NCBI GenBank assembly: GCA_963731585.1
Contig: CAVSWC010000001.1
Coordinates: 166,161-230,160, forward strand
Direction: 5' to 3'
DNA from: CANKHA01 sp963731585
GTDB taxonomy: Bacteria; Pseudomonadota; Alphaproteobacteria; Rhizobiales; Xanthobacteraceae
DNA: 64,000 bases
Part shown: piece after piece, positions 18,922 through 28,776 of the stretch
Numbering within the stretch: the first letter of the stretch is position 1
How the letters are laid out: every line of letters starts with the position of its first letter
The notes under the pieces: generated by a model
Databases searched by the model: none
What the model was told of the DNA's origin: nothing
The model's input: only the letters and a program-made list of their open reading frames with translations
Made by a program: the position numbers and the translations under genes

Positions 18922-20193
18922 ATGAAATCCAGTATCCTGCTTGCGTTTTGCGGCGTGGTGGCCGCTTCGTCCGCGCTCGCCCAGAGCGATCCGGTGGCCG
19001 ACTTTTACAAGAAAAACAACCAAATCCGTCTGCTGGTAGGATCCGAGCCCGGCGGCGGTTATGACGGCTATGCCCGCCTGCTAGCGCGCCATCTCGGCAA
19101 ATTCATTCCCGGCAACCCCACCATCATCGTGCAGAACATGCCGGGCGCCGGCGGTATCGTGGCGGCAAACTTTCTCTACAACGCCGCGCCCAAAGACGGG
19201 ACCGTGATGGCGCAGGTGCAGCGCCTGGTGCCCTTCGTGCAGATCATGGGCGAGCCGGGACCGCAATTCGAAACCGCCAAGTTCAACTGGCTGGGCAGCC
19301 TCGCGAGCGAAGTGACGATGTGCGTCTCCTGGCACACGTCTCCGGTCAAGACGTTTGAAGATCTGAAGAAGCAGGAGCTGATCGTCGGCGGCAGCGGGCC
19401 GAACGACACCGAAACGGTGCCGGCGCTCCTGAACAACGTCCTCGGAACAAAGTTCAAGCTCATCACCGGCTATCCGTCTTCGACCGCCATTACGCTTGCG
19501 ATGGAGCGCGGCGAGGTGCATGCCGTCTGTTCGTCCTACTCCTCGCTCAGCACGCGTAATGCGCACTGGTTCAAGGAGAACAAGGTAAACGTCCTGGTTC
19601 AGGCTTCGACCCAAAAGCATCCGGCCCTGCCGAATGTGCCGCTGGCGCTCGAACTCGCCACCAATCCAGAGGACAAGGCGCTGCTCGAGTTCAGCGATGC
19701 CCGGCTTGCGATCGGCCGCCCCTTCATGCTGCCGCCCGGCGTGCCGCCCGAGCGCGTGAAAGCGCTGCGCACGGCCTTCAACCAAATGGTCAAGGACAAG
19801 GACTTTCTCGCCGACGCGGAAAAGGAAGGCCGCGAGCTCGACATCGTCACCGGTGACGATATGCAGGCGCTGCTCGAGCGCCTCGCCAAAACGCCGAAAT
19901 CTTTGATCGACCGGCTCGCGGACTCGATCAAATACAAGGGACCGACGGTCACGGCCAAGGTCGAGGCGGCTGCCGCGACCGAGGGCGCCATCACGGACAT
20001 CGAAAGCGACGGCGCGAAAATCACGATCAAGACGAAAGACGGAAAGCCCTTCAAGACCAGCATCTCCGGCTCGCGCACCAACCTGCAGATCGCCGGCAAG
20101 AAGGGCGACCGCAAGGAGCTGAAAGTCGGCCAACAATGCGCCGTCACGGCGCCGGCTGATGGCCAGGAGGCCTCGCAGGTCGAGTGTAAATAG
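18922..20193 (+). CDS. Tripartite tricarboxylate transporter (Bug/TctC-like) binding protein with C-terminal extension, copy 1
   Basis: A 423-residue periplasmic protein. It has a signal peptide (ASSALAQ), then a Bug-family core with VGSEPGGGYDGYARLLARHL and VQNMPGAGGIVAANFLY, the loops that bind a dicarboxylate. Typical Bug proteins are about 320 residues. This one continues for about 90 residues with an EGAITDIESDGAKITIK-type beta-rich module ending in Cys-Lys. ATG 18922 follows GAGGAAAC. No TctA/TctB membrane genes are nearby. It is a close paralogue of the next gene, separated by a terminator. Confidence 0.88.
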   Translation: MKSSILLAFCGVVAASSALAQSDPVADFYKKNNQIRLLVGSEPGGGYDGYARLLARHLGKFIPGNPTIIVQNMPGAGGIVAANFLYNAAPKDGTVMAQVQRLVPFVQIMGEPGPQFETAKFNWLGSLASEVTMCVSWHTSPVKTFEDLKKQELIVGGSGPNDTETVPALLNNVLGTKFKLITGYPSSTAITLAMERGEVHAVCSSYSSLSTRNAHWFKENKVNVLVQASTQKHPALPNVPLALELATNPEDKALLEFSDARLAIGRPFMLPPGVPPERVKALRTAFNQMVKDKDFLADAEKEGRELDIVTGDDMQALLERLAKTPKSLIDRLADSIKYKGPTVTAKVEAAAATEGAITDIESDGAKITIKTKDGKPFKTSISGSRTNLQIAGKKGDRKELKVGQQCAVTAPADGQEASQVECK

Positions 20194-20233
20194 CCAGTCC
20201 CCGAAACGAGATTAGCTGGCGAGATCGAACTGG

Positions 20234-20262
20234 CCTCCGCTCCCCTGCGGAGGTCGGTTTTT
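20234..20262 (+). terminator. Rho-independent terminator
   Basis: CCTCCGC-TCCCCT-GCGGAGG hairpin followed by TCGGTTTTT, 40 bases after the first Bug gene. Confidence 0.8.
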
Positions 20263-20423
20263 CTACGGCGGCGGCATGCTGATGCCGCTGCCGGAAAAAC
20301 CATTATTCCCGTAGGATGGATACCGCGGCTGCGGATAGATGATACGATTTCCGTCGATTACCGGGCATTCCGCGGCTCATGCGACCCGGACTTTGCCGAT
20401 TAAAAAATGGGGAGGACCAAGCC

Positions 20424-21701
20424 ATGACATCCAAATTCCTGCTGGCGCTGTGCGCCGGGCTTGCCCTGTCGACGACCGCGCTGGCGCAGGCGGACAAGGC
20501 GGTCGAGGATTTCTTCAAGGGCAAGACGGTCCGCATTGTCGTCAGCTCCGAGCCCGGCGGCAGCTACGACGGCTATAGCCGTCTGGTCGCGCGGCATCTC
20601 GGCAAGTTCCTTCCCGGCAATCCGCAGATCGTGGTGCAGAACATGCCCGGTGCCGGCGGCCTGGTCGCAACCAACTGGCTCTACAACGTGGCGCCGAGGG
20701 ACGGCACGGTTCTGGGACAGATCCAGCGCCAGATCCCGCTGATGCAGATTCTCGGCGAACAAGGCACCCAGTTCGAAACCGCGAAATTCAACTGGATTGG
20801 CAGCATGGCGAGCGAAGCTACGATCTGCCTCTCGAGGCACGACAGCCCGTTGAAAACCGCTGGCGATCTCATGAAGCAGGAGCTGATCGTCTCCGGCAGC
20901 GGCCCAAACAGCTCAGAGAACATTCCGACGGTGCTGAACAATGTGCTCGGCACCAAATTCAAAGTCATCTCCGGCTATCCCTCGCAGACCGCCGGGACCC
21001 TGGCGGTGGAGCGCGGCGAAGCCACGGGTGTCTGCACCACCTATTCGTCGCTGCTTGTGCGGAACAAGCATTGGTTTGAAGGTCCGAACAAAGTGAACAT
21101 CCTGCTGCAGGCGGGTCTGCACCGGCACCCCGATCTGCCAAATGTGCCGCTCGCCATGGAGCTGGCGACCAAGCCGGAAGACAAGGCGCTGTTCGAATTG
21201 TTCGACACCCCGCTGCAGATCGGCCGGCCCTATGTGCTGCCGCCGGGCGTGCCGGCTGAGCGGGTGAAGGCGATCCGGACCGCATTCAACCAGATGGTCA
21301 AGGACAAGGACTTCATTGCGGAGAACACGAAGGAAGGACGCGAGCTGGAGTATATCGATGGCGACGCGATGCAGGACCTGTACGAGCGCCTCGGCAAGAC
21401 GCCGCAGCCGATGATCGATCGGCTGAAGGACGCGCTCAAGCCCAAGGGGCCGGTGGTGATGGCAAAGGTTGAAGCGCCAAAGCCGGTGGAAGGCGCCATC
21501 GCCGAAATCGAAGACAACGGCGCGAAAATCACCATCAAGCTTGACGACGGCAAGACTTTCAAAACCAGCCTCTCGGGCTCGCGCACCAACCTGGAGATCG
21601 CGGGCAAGAAAGGCGAGCGCAAAGAGCTCAAGGTCGGCCAGGTCTGCGCCGTGACCTCGCCGGGCGACGGTCAAGAGGCCTCGGCAGTCGCCTGCAAGTA
21701 G
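20424..21701 (+). CDS. Tripartite tricarboxylate transporter (Bug/TctC-like) binding protein with C-terminal extension, copy 2
   Basis: A 425-residue paralogue of the preceding gene with the same layout: signal peptide (TTALAQ), Bug core (SSEPGGSYDGYSRL, VQNMPGAGGLVATNWLY) and the same beta-rich C-terminal module (EGAIAEIEDNGAKITIK, SGSRTNLEIAGKKG). ATG 20424 follows GGGGAGG. The two proteins share most motifs but differ throughout, so this is an old tandem duplication. The downstream amidohydrolase may act on the ligand (inferred from order). The frame is intact. Confidence 0.88.
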   Translation: MTSKFLLALCAGLALSTTALAQADKAVEDFFKGKTVRIVVSSEPGGSYDGYSRLVARHLGKFLPGNPQIVVQNMPGAGGLVATNWLYNVAPRDGTVLGQIQRQIPLMQILGEQGTQFETAKFNWIGSMASEATICLSRHDSPLKTAGDLMKQELIVSGSGPNSSENIPTVLNNVLGTKFKVISGYPSQTAGTLAVERGEATGVCTTYSSLLVRNKHWFEGPNKVNILLQAGLHRHPDLPNVPLAMELATKPEDKALFELFDTPLQIGRPYVLPPGVPAERVKAIRTAFNQMVKDKDFIAENTKEGRELEYIDGDAMQDLYERLGKTPQPMIDRLKDALKPKGPVVMAKVEAPKPVEGAIAEIEDNGAKITIKLDDGKTFKTSLSGSRTNLEIAGKKGERKELKVGQVCAVTSPGDGQEASAVACK

Positions 21702-21723
21702 TGCGCAATCTGCTACCGCCGTG

Positions 21724-21755
21724 TTGCTACCTCCCCCTGAAAGGGGGAGGTAGGT
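21724..21755. repeat. Dispersed palindromic repeat, family 3 (CTCCCCCTGAAAGGGGGAG)
   Basis: A short GC-rich inverted repeat between the Bug gene and the amidohydrolase. Related copies are at 23486-23600, 25920-26048 and 57289-57310. Confidence 0.75.
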
Positions 21756-21826
21756 TTCGGCGCGGTGTCAGGCTGGACGGCAGGATCATCGCGCCGCCGC
21801 GGCGGCCGCTTCGTCTGGACTTGCCC

Positions 21827-23479
21827 ATGGCCGGCAAGGGTTTGGCGATTAAGAACGGCAAGCTGATCGACGGCACCGGCCGGCCGCCGGTGGAAAATTC
21901 GGTCATCCTTATCGCGAACGGCCGCTTCCAGGCGGTCGGCAATAGCCGCGATTCCTTTCAGCCGATTCCCATTCCACAGGATGCCGAGATCGTGGACGTC
22001 TCCGGCAAGACGGTGATGCCGGGGTTCATGGATGGCCACGGCCATCTCGAGGATTTCCACGGCGAGCTTTATCTCCATCTCGGCATCACCAGTTGCTTTA
22101 CGATCAAAACACCCAGGACGGTCCCTGGACGGCCCGGAACTCGGCAAAATCCGGGGGCCGCCATTTTCGCCTCGGGCCGCGCGATCGGCGGTGAACGCGA
22201 GGTTGCGGAAGGCGCATCGAGCAACCGGGCGATCCCGAGCATTGTCGTCAGAAATGCCGACGACACGCGGGCGGCAATCCGAAAAAAGAAGGAGCTTGGC
22301 TGCGATCAGATCAAGCTCAACGAGTTTTTGCCGTTCGATCTGGTTGAAATCGCCGCTGACGAAGCGCACCGCCTCGGTATGGCGGTGACCTGTCACAGCG
22401 TCGATGCGATCCGGTCCTCGAACGCCGGCGTCGATGCGATCGAGCATATCTGGTCGATCGGCAACACCACCATCTTGTACGCGCCAGCGCGGTGGCAGCT
22501 TCATAATGACCGCCTGCAGGGCTTGATCGATCAGGAGGTCGTCTGCTCTTATTATGAAACCGAGAATTATCAGGCCATCATCGACGTGATGGCGAAGAAC
22601 CAGACAGCCTGGACGCCGACACTTGCCAAGATTCTGCGTCCGCTGTCGTCCTACGCCGAGCGCTTCCGCACGAAAGAAAACGAAATCCTCGATAACCCGA
22701 AGAATGGTTTGCCCGCATCGGTGCGTGCCGTGACCGACAATGCCTATGACAAGCTGTTCAAACGCTACACGCCCGAGAAACTGAACCGCGCCAAGATTGG
22801 CCTGGAAAAATCCTACGAATTCATCCGGCGCTTCGTCGCGGCAGGCGGCCGCCTCAAGGAAGGCTCCGATCCACCGCGCGGCATGGCGGCGTTGTTGATG
22901 CATCAGGCCATGGCGATGGACGTCGAAGCCGGCGTGCCGAACATGACGTCGATCGTTTCCGCCACGCTCAATGTCGCCAAGGCCTTCCGCAAGGATAAGG
23001 ACTACGGCAGCGTCGAGCCGGGCAAGGTTGCGGATCTTTCCATCGTGGACGGCGATCCATTGCAGGACATCTGGGCGACCACCAATGTCAAGCTGGTGGT
23101 GATGGACGGAAAAGTGATTGATCCCGCCTTCACCGGCGTCAGGAACCCGATCCCATCATTCTATGCCTATCAAACGTTGCCGGCAGATCTCGAGATCGCA
23201 CCCTTTTCGACTTTGCAGAGCACGCCAACCACCATCCGGGTGAAAGGCCCGGGGATGTGGCCATTTCACCGGGTGATGCTCAAACGCGAGTTCGGCAGCC
23301 TTTTCAATTTCAATTCCATCGAGCTGCCCACCAGATACATCTCCAAGAGCGAGCTCGAGGCGACGATTTCGCCCGAGCTCATCACGGAGGCAGGCACCTA
23401 CACCATCACGGTGAAGGCGGAGGGCGAAATGCTGCCGGAGTCAAACCGCGCGCATCTGATTGTCGGGTTCAAGCAGTAA
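21827..23479 (+). CDS. Amidohydrolase (imidazolonepropionase-like)
   Basis: Metal-dependent amidohydrolase superfamily, 550 residues from ATG 21827. Metal motifs visible are DGHGHLEDF (HxH), CHSVDAIRSS with VDAIEHI, and EGSDPPRGM. The small beta domain closes with GSVEPGKVADLSIVDGDPL. A C-terminal extra domain of about 100 residues follows. The frame is open back to 21701, but that stretch translates the family 3 repeat, so the later ATG is chosen despite a weak ribosome site. The substrate is unknown; the Bug gene upstream suggests a scavenged carboxylated compound (inference). Confidence 0.85.
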   Translation: MAGKGLAIKNGKLIDGTGRPPVENSVILIANGRFQAVGNSRDSFQPIPIPQDAEIVDVSGKTVMPGFMDGHGHLEDFHGELYLHLGITSCFTIKTPRTVPGRPGTRQNPGAAIFASGRAIGGEREVAEGASSNRAIPSIVVRNADDTRAAIRKKKELGCDQIKLNEFLPFDLVEIAADEAHRLGMAVTCHSVDAIRSSNAGVDAIEHIWSIGNTTILYAPARWQLHNDRLQGLIDQEVVCSYYETENYQAIIDVMAKNQTAWTPTLAKILRPLSSYAERFRTKENEILDNPKNGLPASVRAVTDNAYDKLFKRYTPEKLNRAKIGLEKSYEFIRRFVAAGGRLKEGSDPPRGMAALLMHQAMAMDVEAGVPNMTSIVSATLNVAKAFRKDKDYGSVEPGKVADLSIVDGDPLQDIWATTNVKLVVMDGKVIDPAFTGVRNPIPSFYAYQTLPADLEIAPFSTLQSTPTTIRVKGPGMWPFHRVMLKREFGSLFNFNSIELPTRYISKSELEATISPELITEAGTYTITVKAEGEMLPESNRAHLIVGFKQ

Positions 23480-23485
23480 GCGGAT

Positions 23486-23600
23486 CCGCTACCTTCCCCT
23501 GAAAGGGGGAGGTCAGGGAGGGGGTCTCTGTTTCCACGAGATGATCCCCACCCGCTCGAAGCGCGAGCGACCTCCCCTTTTCAAGGGGAGGTTGGCACCG
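23486..23600. repeat. Dispersed palindromic repeat, family 3, long copy
   Basis: CCTGAAAGGGGGAGGTC on the left and GACCTCCCCTTTTCAAGG on the right enclose about 70 bases. It overlaps the last codons and stop of tgt on the minus strand. Confidence 0.78.
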
Positions 23601-24726
23601 ACAAATCCCCCCGCGCCCAGCCTTCCTTGGTCTGCGCGCGAAAATCATCGAACCGCCCTTCCCCAATGGCTTCCCGCATCCCGCGCATCAAGTCTTGATA
23701 ATAATGCAGATTGATGCTGCTCAGCAGGATCGCGCCCAGCATCTCGTTCGCCTTGACCAGGTGATGCAGATAGGCGCGTGAATAATCCCGCGCGGCAGGG
23801 CAGCTGCTTTCGGCATCGAGCGGCCGCCCATCGTCGGCATGCCGCGCATTCTTCAGGTTGACTGGGCCAAAGCGGCTGAAAGCGAGGCCATGGCGGCCGT
23901 TGCGCGTCGGCAGCACGCAATCAAACATGTCGATGCCGCGCGCCACCGCCTCGAGAAGGTCTTCCGGCGTGCCAACGCCCATCAGATAGCGCGGGCGGTC
24001 CGCCGGCAGCGCCGGCGTGACTTCCGCCACCGTTGTCAACATGACTTCCTGCGGCTCGCCCACCGCCAGGCCGCCGATGGCATAGCCGTCGAAAGCCGAT
24101 GCCGATCAGCGCGCGGGCGCTTTGCAAGCGCAGCGCCGTATTGTCCCCGCCCTGCACGATGCCGAATAGCGCCTGGCCCGGCGGCGCGTGTTCGAAGGCG
24201 CGCTTGCTGCGCTCGGCCCAGCGCAGCGACAGCTGCATGGCGCGCTCCATCTCGGTGGCAGGCGCCGGCAGCTTCAGGCACTCGTCCAGCTGCATGATGA
24301 TGTCGGCGCCAAGCAGCAACTGAATTTCGATGGAACGCTCCGGCGTCAGCTCAAACATGGCGCCGTCAAGATGCGAGCGGAAGGTGACGCCCGATCTCCT
24401 CCACGCTTGCGCAGGCCGGAGAGCGACATCACCTGAAAGCCGCCGGAATCGGTCAGGATCGGCCGCGGCCAGTTCATGAATTTGTGCAGGCCGCCGAGCG
24501 CCGCGACGCGCTCCGCGCCCGGCCGCAGCATCAGGTGATAGGTATTGCCGAGCACGATCTCGGCGCCGGTGGCGCGCACCATCTCCGGCGTCAATCCCTT
24601 CACCGTCGCCTGCGTGCCCACCGGCATGAAGGCCGGCGTGGATACACGCCCATGCGGGGTGACGAATTCGCCCAGCCGCGCGGCGCCGTCGTTCTTGATC
24701 AGGCGGAAGGAAAATTTCTCTGCCAT
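23581..24726 (-). CDS. tgt: Queuine tRNA-guanosine (34) transglycosylase, frameshifted
   Basis: Exchanges guanine-34 for preQ1 in GUN-anticodon tRNAs. ATG 24726 begins MAEKFSFRLI. TDSGGFQVMSL carries the catalytic Asp, FGIVQGG is family-typical, and FDCVLPTRNGRHG carries the second Asp. Two frame changes split it, near 24395 and at 24092 (an extra T in GGCTTTCGAC on the minus strand). The total of about 380 residues is normal, and both look like sequence errors. The final codons (SVPTSP) and the stop lie inside a palindromic repeat. It lies downstream of queA, the next enzyme of queuosine synthesis. Confidence 0.92.
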
Positions 24727-24737
24727 TCGTTTGTCCG

Positions 24738-24825
24738 TCATGGCCGGGCTTGTCCCGGCCATCCACGTTCTCTCTGTTGCGCGGTTTTAAAGACGTGGAT
24801 GCCCGGCACAAGGCCGGGCATGACG
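24738..24825. repeat. Dispersed palindromic repeat, family 4 (GGCCGGGCTTGTCCCGGCC)
   Basis: A long imperfect palindrome (GTCATGGCCGGGC... paired with ...GCCGGGCATGAC) fills the gap between queA and tgt. Related fragments occur near 53515-53560 and 53950-53985. Confidence 0.75.
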
Positions 24826-24829
24826 AAAT

Positions 24830-25913
24830 CTACGTTTTGGGAAACAGCAAACACGCATCGCCGTATGAATAGAATCGATAGCCCGACGCAATCGCATGCG
24901 CATAGGCGCGCCGCATCGCCTCGAGTCCGGAAAAGGCCGATACCAGCATGAACAAGGTTGAGCGCGGCAGGTGAAAATTGGTCAGCATCACGTCCACCGC
25001 GCGGAAGCGGTAGCCCGGCGTGATGAAGATGGAGGTTTCGCCGGCAAAGGGCCGAACGATGCCGTCCTCGCCGGTGGCGCTTTCCAGCAGCCGCAGTGCG
25101 GTTGAGCCGGCGGCGACGATGCGGCCGCCCGCGCGCCGCGCGGCGTTGAGCGCGTCCGCCGTCTCCGCGCTTACCGTGCCCCATTCCGGATGCATGACAT
25201 GGCTTTCGGTATCGTCGGTCTTGACCGGCAGGAAGGTGCCGGCGCCGACATGCAGCGTGACAATATGCGGAGCAACTCCCCTCGCCTTCAGCCGGTCGAT
25301 TAGCTCAGGCGTGAAATGCAGGCTGGCAGTCGGCGCCGCTACCGATCCTTCCTGTCGGGCGAACAGGGTCTGATAATCCTCGCGGTCTTTCGCATCGACG
25401 CTGCGGCGTGAGGCAATGTAAGGCGGCAGCGGCATGTCGCCACGCTCGTCGATGGCCTGATCAAGCACCGCGCCGTGAAACGAGAAGGAGAGCGTCACCT
25501 CCCCGCCCTCAGCCTTTCTCCTCCACCGTGGCGTCGAGCTGGCCGAGGAAACACACCCGGCCTTCGGTGCCGAAGCGCAACACGTCACCCGGTTCCAGCC
25601 GTTTTGCCGGCCGCACGAAAGCACGCCAGCGCGAGCCATCGAGCCGGCGGTGCAGCGTGGCCTCGATCGCCGGCTGGGCATCGCCGCGTCCGAGACGCCG
25701 GCCTTTCAGCCGCGCTGGGATAACCTTGGTATCGTTGACCACCAGCGCATCGCCCGGCTGCAAAAGTTCGGGCAGATCGCGCACGCCGCGGTCTTCCAGC
25801 TCCGGCTGCCCGCCCGGGCGCACGACCAGCAGCCGTGCGGCGTCGCGCGGCGAGATCGGCCGCAGCGCGATCCGCTCCGGCGGCAAGTCGAAATCGAACA
25901 GGTCGGTGCGCAT
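24830..25913 (-). CDS. queA: S-adenosylmethionine:tRNA ribosyltransferase-isomerase, frameshifted
   Basis: Transfers the ribosyl moiety of SAM to preQ1-tRNA to give epoxyqueuosine-tRNA. ATG 25913 (MRTDLFDFDLPPERIA). NDTKVIPARL, TLHVGAGTFLPVK and LTNFHLPRSTLFMLVSAF are hallmark segments. A frame change at about 25516 (AAA for AA on the minus strand) creates a false stop; the rest continues to TAG at 24830. About 360 residues in total. It forms the queuosine pair with tgt, separated only by a repeat. Confidence 0.93.
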
Positions 25914-25919
25914 TCTTTC

Positions 25920-26048
25920 TTATACCTCCCCTGAAAGGGGAGGTCGGCGTGCGAAGCATGCCGGGTGGGGTCGGCGAAGCTGCATGACCCCACCCTGCCC
26001 GCCATCGCTACGCTCGGCGGCCGACCCTCCCCTTGCAGGGGAGGGATA
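25920..26048. repeat. Dispersed palindromic repeat, family 3, long copy
   Basis: ACCTCCCCTGAAAGGGGAGG and CCTCCCCTTGCAGGGGAGGG hairpins flank an internal CATGC/GCATG-type and CGGGTGGGG/CCCCACCC palindrome. It fills the gap between the cytoplasmic cyclophilin gene and queA. Confidence 0.78.
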
Positions 26049-26056
26049 AACAAGAG

Positions 26057-26521
26057 CTACTTCTTATCCGCTGCGATCGTCGCCTTCACGATCTTGTCGG
26101 GGTTCTGCACCGGCTCCCCGCGTTTGATTTTGTCGACGTTTTCCATGCCCTCGGTGACCTTGCCCCAGGCGGTGTATTGACCATCCAGGAAGCGTGCATC
26201 GTCGAAGCAGATGAAGAACTGGCTGTCGCCGGAGTTCGGGTCCTGCGCCCGCGCCATGGAAACCGTGCCGCGCACATGCGGTTCGCGGTTGAACTCCGCT
26301 TTCAGCTTCTTGCCGGAACCGCCGGTGCCGGTGCCTTGCGGGCAACCGGTTTGCGCCATGAAGCCCTCGATCACCCGGTGGAACACCACGCCGTCGTAAA
26401 ATCCTTCGCGCACCAGTTCCTTGATCCGCGCCACATGGTTGGGTGCCAGGTCGGGCCGGGTTTCGATCACCACCTTGCCCTGCGTCGTTTCGAGATTGAT
26501 CGTATCTTCGGGTGAAGCCAT
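26057..26521 (-). CDS. Peptidyl-prolyl cis-trans isomerase, cytoplasmic cyclophilin
   Basis: A 154-residue cyclophilin without a signal peptide. The catalytic core is visible: FHRVIEGFMAQTGCPQGTGTGG, then SMARAQDPNSGDSQFFICF and LDGQYTAWGKV. It assists folding in the cytoplasm. It sits directly downstream of the exported paralogue and coaD, the order common in rhizobia. The frame is intact. Confidence 0.95.
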   Translation of the reverse strand: MASPEDTINLETTQGKVVIETRPDLAPNHVARIKELVREGFYDGVVFHRVIEGFMAQTGCPQGTGTGGSGKKLKAEFNREPHVRGTVSMARAQDPNSGDSQFFICFDDARFLDGQYTAWGKVTEGMENVDKIKRGEPVQNPDKIVKATIAADKK

Positions 26522-26551
26522 AATTATTCCCTTACTGTCGGTTGGCAGAAA

Positions 26552-27120
26552 CTACTTGGCGTCGGCGGCGACCTGCACCTTCGTCATCTTGTCCGGATCG
26601 GTGACGGCGCCGCTCTGCGAGCCCGCGGGCGCCTTCTTCAGCTTGTCGACGACGTCCATGCCGGCGACAGTTTCGCCGACCACGGTGTATTTGCCGTTGA
26701 GGAACGACGCGTCGCCTAAACAGATGAAGAACTGCGAGTTCGCCGAGTTAGGATCGTTGGAGCGCGCCATGCCAACCACGCCGCGCACGAATGGCGTCGG
26801 CGTGAACTCGGCCGGCAGGTTCGGGTATTTCGAGCCGCCGGTGCCGTTGAAATTCTGACCGTCGCCGGTCTGCGCCATGAAGCCGTCCATCACCCGGTGC
26901 CACGGAACGTTGTTGTAATAACCGTCGCGCGCGAGCTGCTTGAGGCGCTCGGCATGCTTGGGGGCCAGGTCGGTGCGCAGCTTGACGATGATGCGGCCTT
27001 TGGTGGTGTCGATCACCAATGTATTCTGCGGATCGACGCCGGCGGGAAGCTTGGGCGCCTGCGCGAAGGCAGGTGCCGCGCAGAGCAAGCGCGAGTGACG
27101 ACAGCGAGAATACGGATCAT
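26552..27120 (-). CDS. Peptidyl-prolyl cis-trans isomerase, exported cyclophilin (frameshift in signal peptide)
   Basis: ATG 27120 with AAGGAGA upstream begins MIRILAVVT. The frame slips inside the hydrophobic signal sequence (about 27080), after which CAAPAFAQAPKL gives the cleavage region. The cyclophilin core follows: WHRVMDGFMAQTGDG, GMARSNDPNSANSQFFICL, LNGKYTVVGE. Periplasmic proline isomerase. The start overlaps the coaD stop (ATGA), indicating translational coupling. It is a paralogue of the neighbouring cytoplasmic cyclophilin. Confidence 0.9.
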
Positions 27121-27648
27121 GCGATGTCTCCTTGAGAGTTTAGCGTCTTTGGACCGCGAATTTCTTTTGTCAATTGCGCGGCGACATTAGCCGGCACAAA
27201 AGCAGAAACGTCGCCGCCCATGGCGGCGATTTGCCTTACCAGTGTGGCGGCGATCGGGCGGACCGCCGGGGCGGCCGGCAGGAATATCGTTTGGATTTCC
27301 GGCGCCATGCCGGCGTTCATTCCCGCCATCTGGATCTCGTAGTCGAAATCGGTGCCGTCGCGCAGACCGCGCACCAGCGTTGTGGCGCCAAAACGCCGCG
27401 CTGCTTCGATCACGAGATCAGCAAAGGTGATGCATTGCAGTTCGCATCCGGCGGCGCGGGCGAGCGGGGTACAGGATTCCTGCAACATGACTATCCGTTC
27501 ATCCGCCGAAAAAAGCGGGCGCTTTGCCGGGATGCAACCCCACCGCGAGAATCAGGCGATCAAAAAGCCGTGCGGCATGCGTTACGACGTCGAGATGACC
27601 ATTGGTTACCGGATCAAAAGAACCTGCGTAAAAGGCGATTCGGGACAT
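27117..27648 (-). CDS. coaD: Phosphopantetheine adenylyltransferase, frameshifted
   Basis: Catalyses the penultimate step of coenzyme A synthesis. ATG 27648 begins MSRIAFYAGSFDPVTNGH, with the TxGH nucleotidyltransferase motif. LVRGLRDGTDFDYE and the C-terminal AAMGGDVSAFVP are also typical. A run of six Ts (one too many, about 27495) breaks the frame in KAPAF(S)ADER; the corrected length is 176 residues. CoaD is essential, so a sequence error is much more likely than inactivation. First gene of the coaD-ppi-ppi group. Confidence 0.93.
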
Positions 27649-27756
27649 GGGTTCTGGGGGGTGGGCTGCTTCTCGGAACCTCAAGGCTAGCCTTCGCGTT
27701 GGTCGTGTACAACACCAAAGGGGGAGGTGGATCGGACGTTCCCGGGAGAGAGATTC

Positions 27757-28770
27757 ATGTCGAAACGACGCGATTTGTCTATCCAGGGGAAGCCGGTCCG
27801 CCAAGAAGGTTCTTATTTTCCCGCGATGATGGTGTTATGCGCGGTTTCCGCGATCGCGCTCGGTGCTGGCGTGATTCTCGCCCTGCCCGACGCCCCTGAC
27901 ACAAAATCCCAAGCTGCTTCCGCGACCGCGAGCGCGCCCGAAACCACCGGGAGCACAACCGCGTCCGTGGATGAGTCGCTCTGCGACAAACAGGCTTGGC
28001 CTTACGTCGACCAGCGTTGTGCGCAACGCGTCGATGCGGCGCGCGGCACGCGCCAGGTCCGCATCGTTACTGACAAGGGCAATTCGGTAACGGTACGGAC
28101 GCCAGAGCCGATCGTGGAGCCGAAGTCGAAACCTGCACCGCCAGCGCCGGTCGTGGCCGGGGTTGAAAAGCCCCTGGGGCCGCCCGTGGCGCCCGTCGCA
28201 GGGTCGCCGCCGCAAATTGAAAAGGTCGTCGCGGCGCCGCAGCAGCAGGTCGCGTCGGCGCCTCAAAATCCTGCGCCGCAGGCTGCCCCGAAAGTTGCAC
28301 CTGCTTCCACTGTACAGGTGACAACGGCGCCGCAGCGATCCTCGCCCGCGCCTGTAGCGCCGGATGCGGCTGTAGCGCCGGCCGCTGCCTCACCAGCGCC
28401 CGTGGCGGCGGGCGTTGACGCGTTCGCTGACGCTGATTTCAAGAAATTTAAATCCGCCCGCGCGGCGGAGAAAGCTGCAAAGCGCGAGGCTAGGCGCGAG
28501 GCCCGGCGTCAAAGGGCCATTGAAGAAGGCAATGCCGACGTGGCGGAGGAAGTGGCCGCCACAGTCAACGGACGGGGTAGCCGCCGTAACCGCAATGCGG
28601 TGTCGGATCGAGCGCGCAATGGCGTGCCGGAGGAGGTCCTGCAGGCGGTTGAACAAGCCACGGCGAGCGAGTTCCGCGGACGCCGTGACCGCCAAGTGGT
28701 GACGGTTGGCTCCACCCGCAACGGCACCCGTATCTATATGGTTCCCAGTAACGAGGCTGGGGGCTGGTAA
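27757..28770 (+). CDS. Proline/alanine-rich membrane-anchored hypothetical protein
   Basis: A 337-residue protein. It has a short basic N-terminus, one membrane segment (about residues 22-45), and a small region with two Cys (SLCDKQAWPYVDQRC). A long Pro/Ala/Val/Gln-rich linker follows (about 100-220), then a charged, probably helical stretch (FKSARAAEKAAKREARREA), and a C-terminal tail with VVTVGSTRNGTRIYMVP. ATG 27757 follows GGGAGAGAG. It lies divergent from coaD and convergent with gyrA. An envelope-spanning role is inferred from the layout; no family is recognised. Confidence 0.75.
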   Translation: MSKRRDLSIQGKPVRQEGSYFPAMMVLCAVSAIALGAGVILALPDAPDTKSQAASATASAPETTGSTTASVDESLCDKQAWPYVDQRCAQRVDAARGTRQVRIVTDKGNSVTVRTPEPIVEPKSKPAPPAPVVAGVEKPLGPPVAPVAGSPPQIEKVVAAPQQQVASAPQNPAPQAAPKVAPASTVQVTTAPQRSSPAPVAPDAAVAPAAASPAPVAAGVDAFADADFKKFKSARAAEKAAKREARREARRQRAIEEGNADVAEEVAATVNGRGSRRNRNAVSDRARNGVPEEVLQAVEQATASEFRGRRDRQVVTVGSTRNGTRIYMVPSNEAGGW

Positions 28771-28776
28771 CCCGGC

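Noticed and set aside
28000..28700. Proline-rich repeats of the protein at 27757 as a possible CRISPR or tandem DNA repeat
   Set aside because: There is no regular direct repeat at DNA level; the pattern is only biased amino-acid composition. No CRISPR array was seen anywhere in the window.
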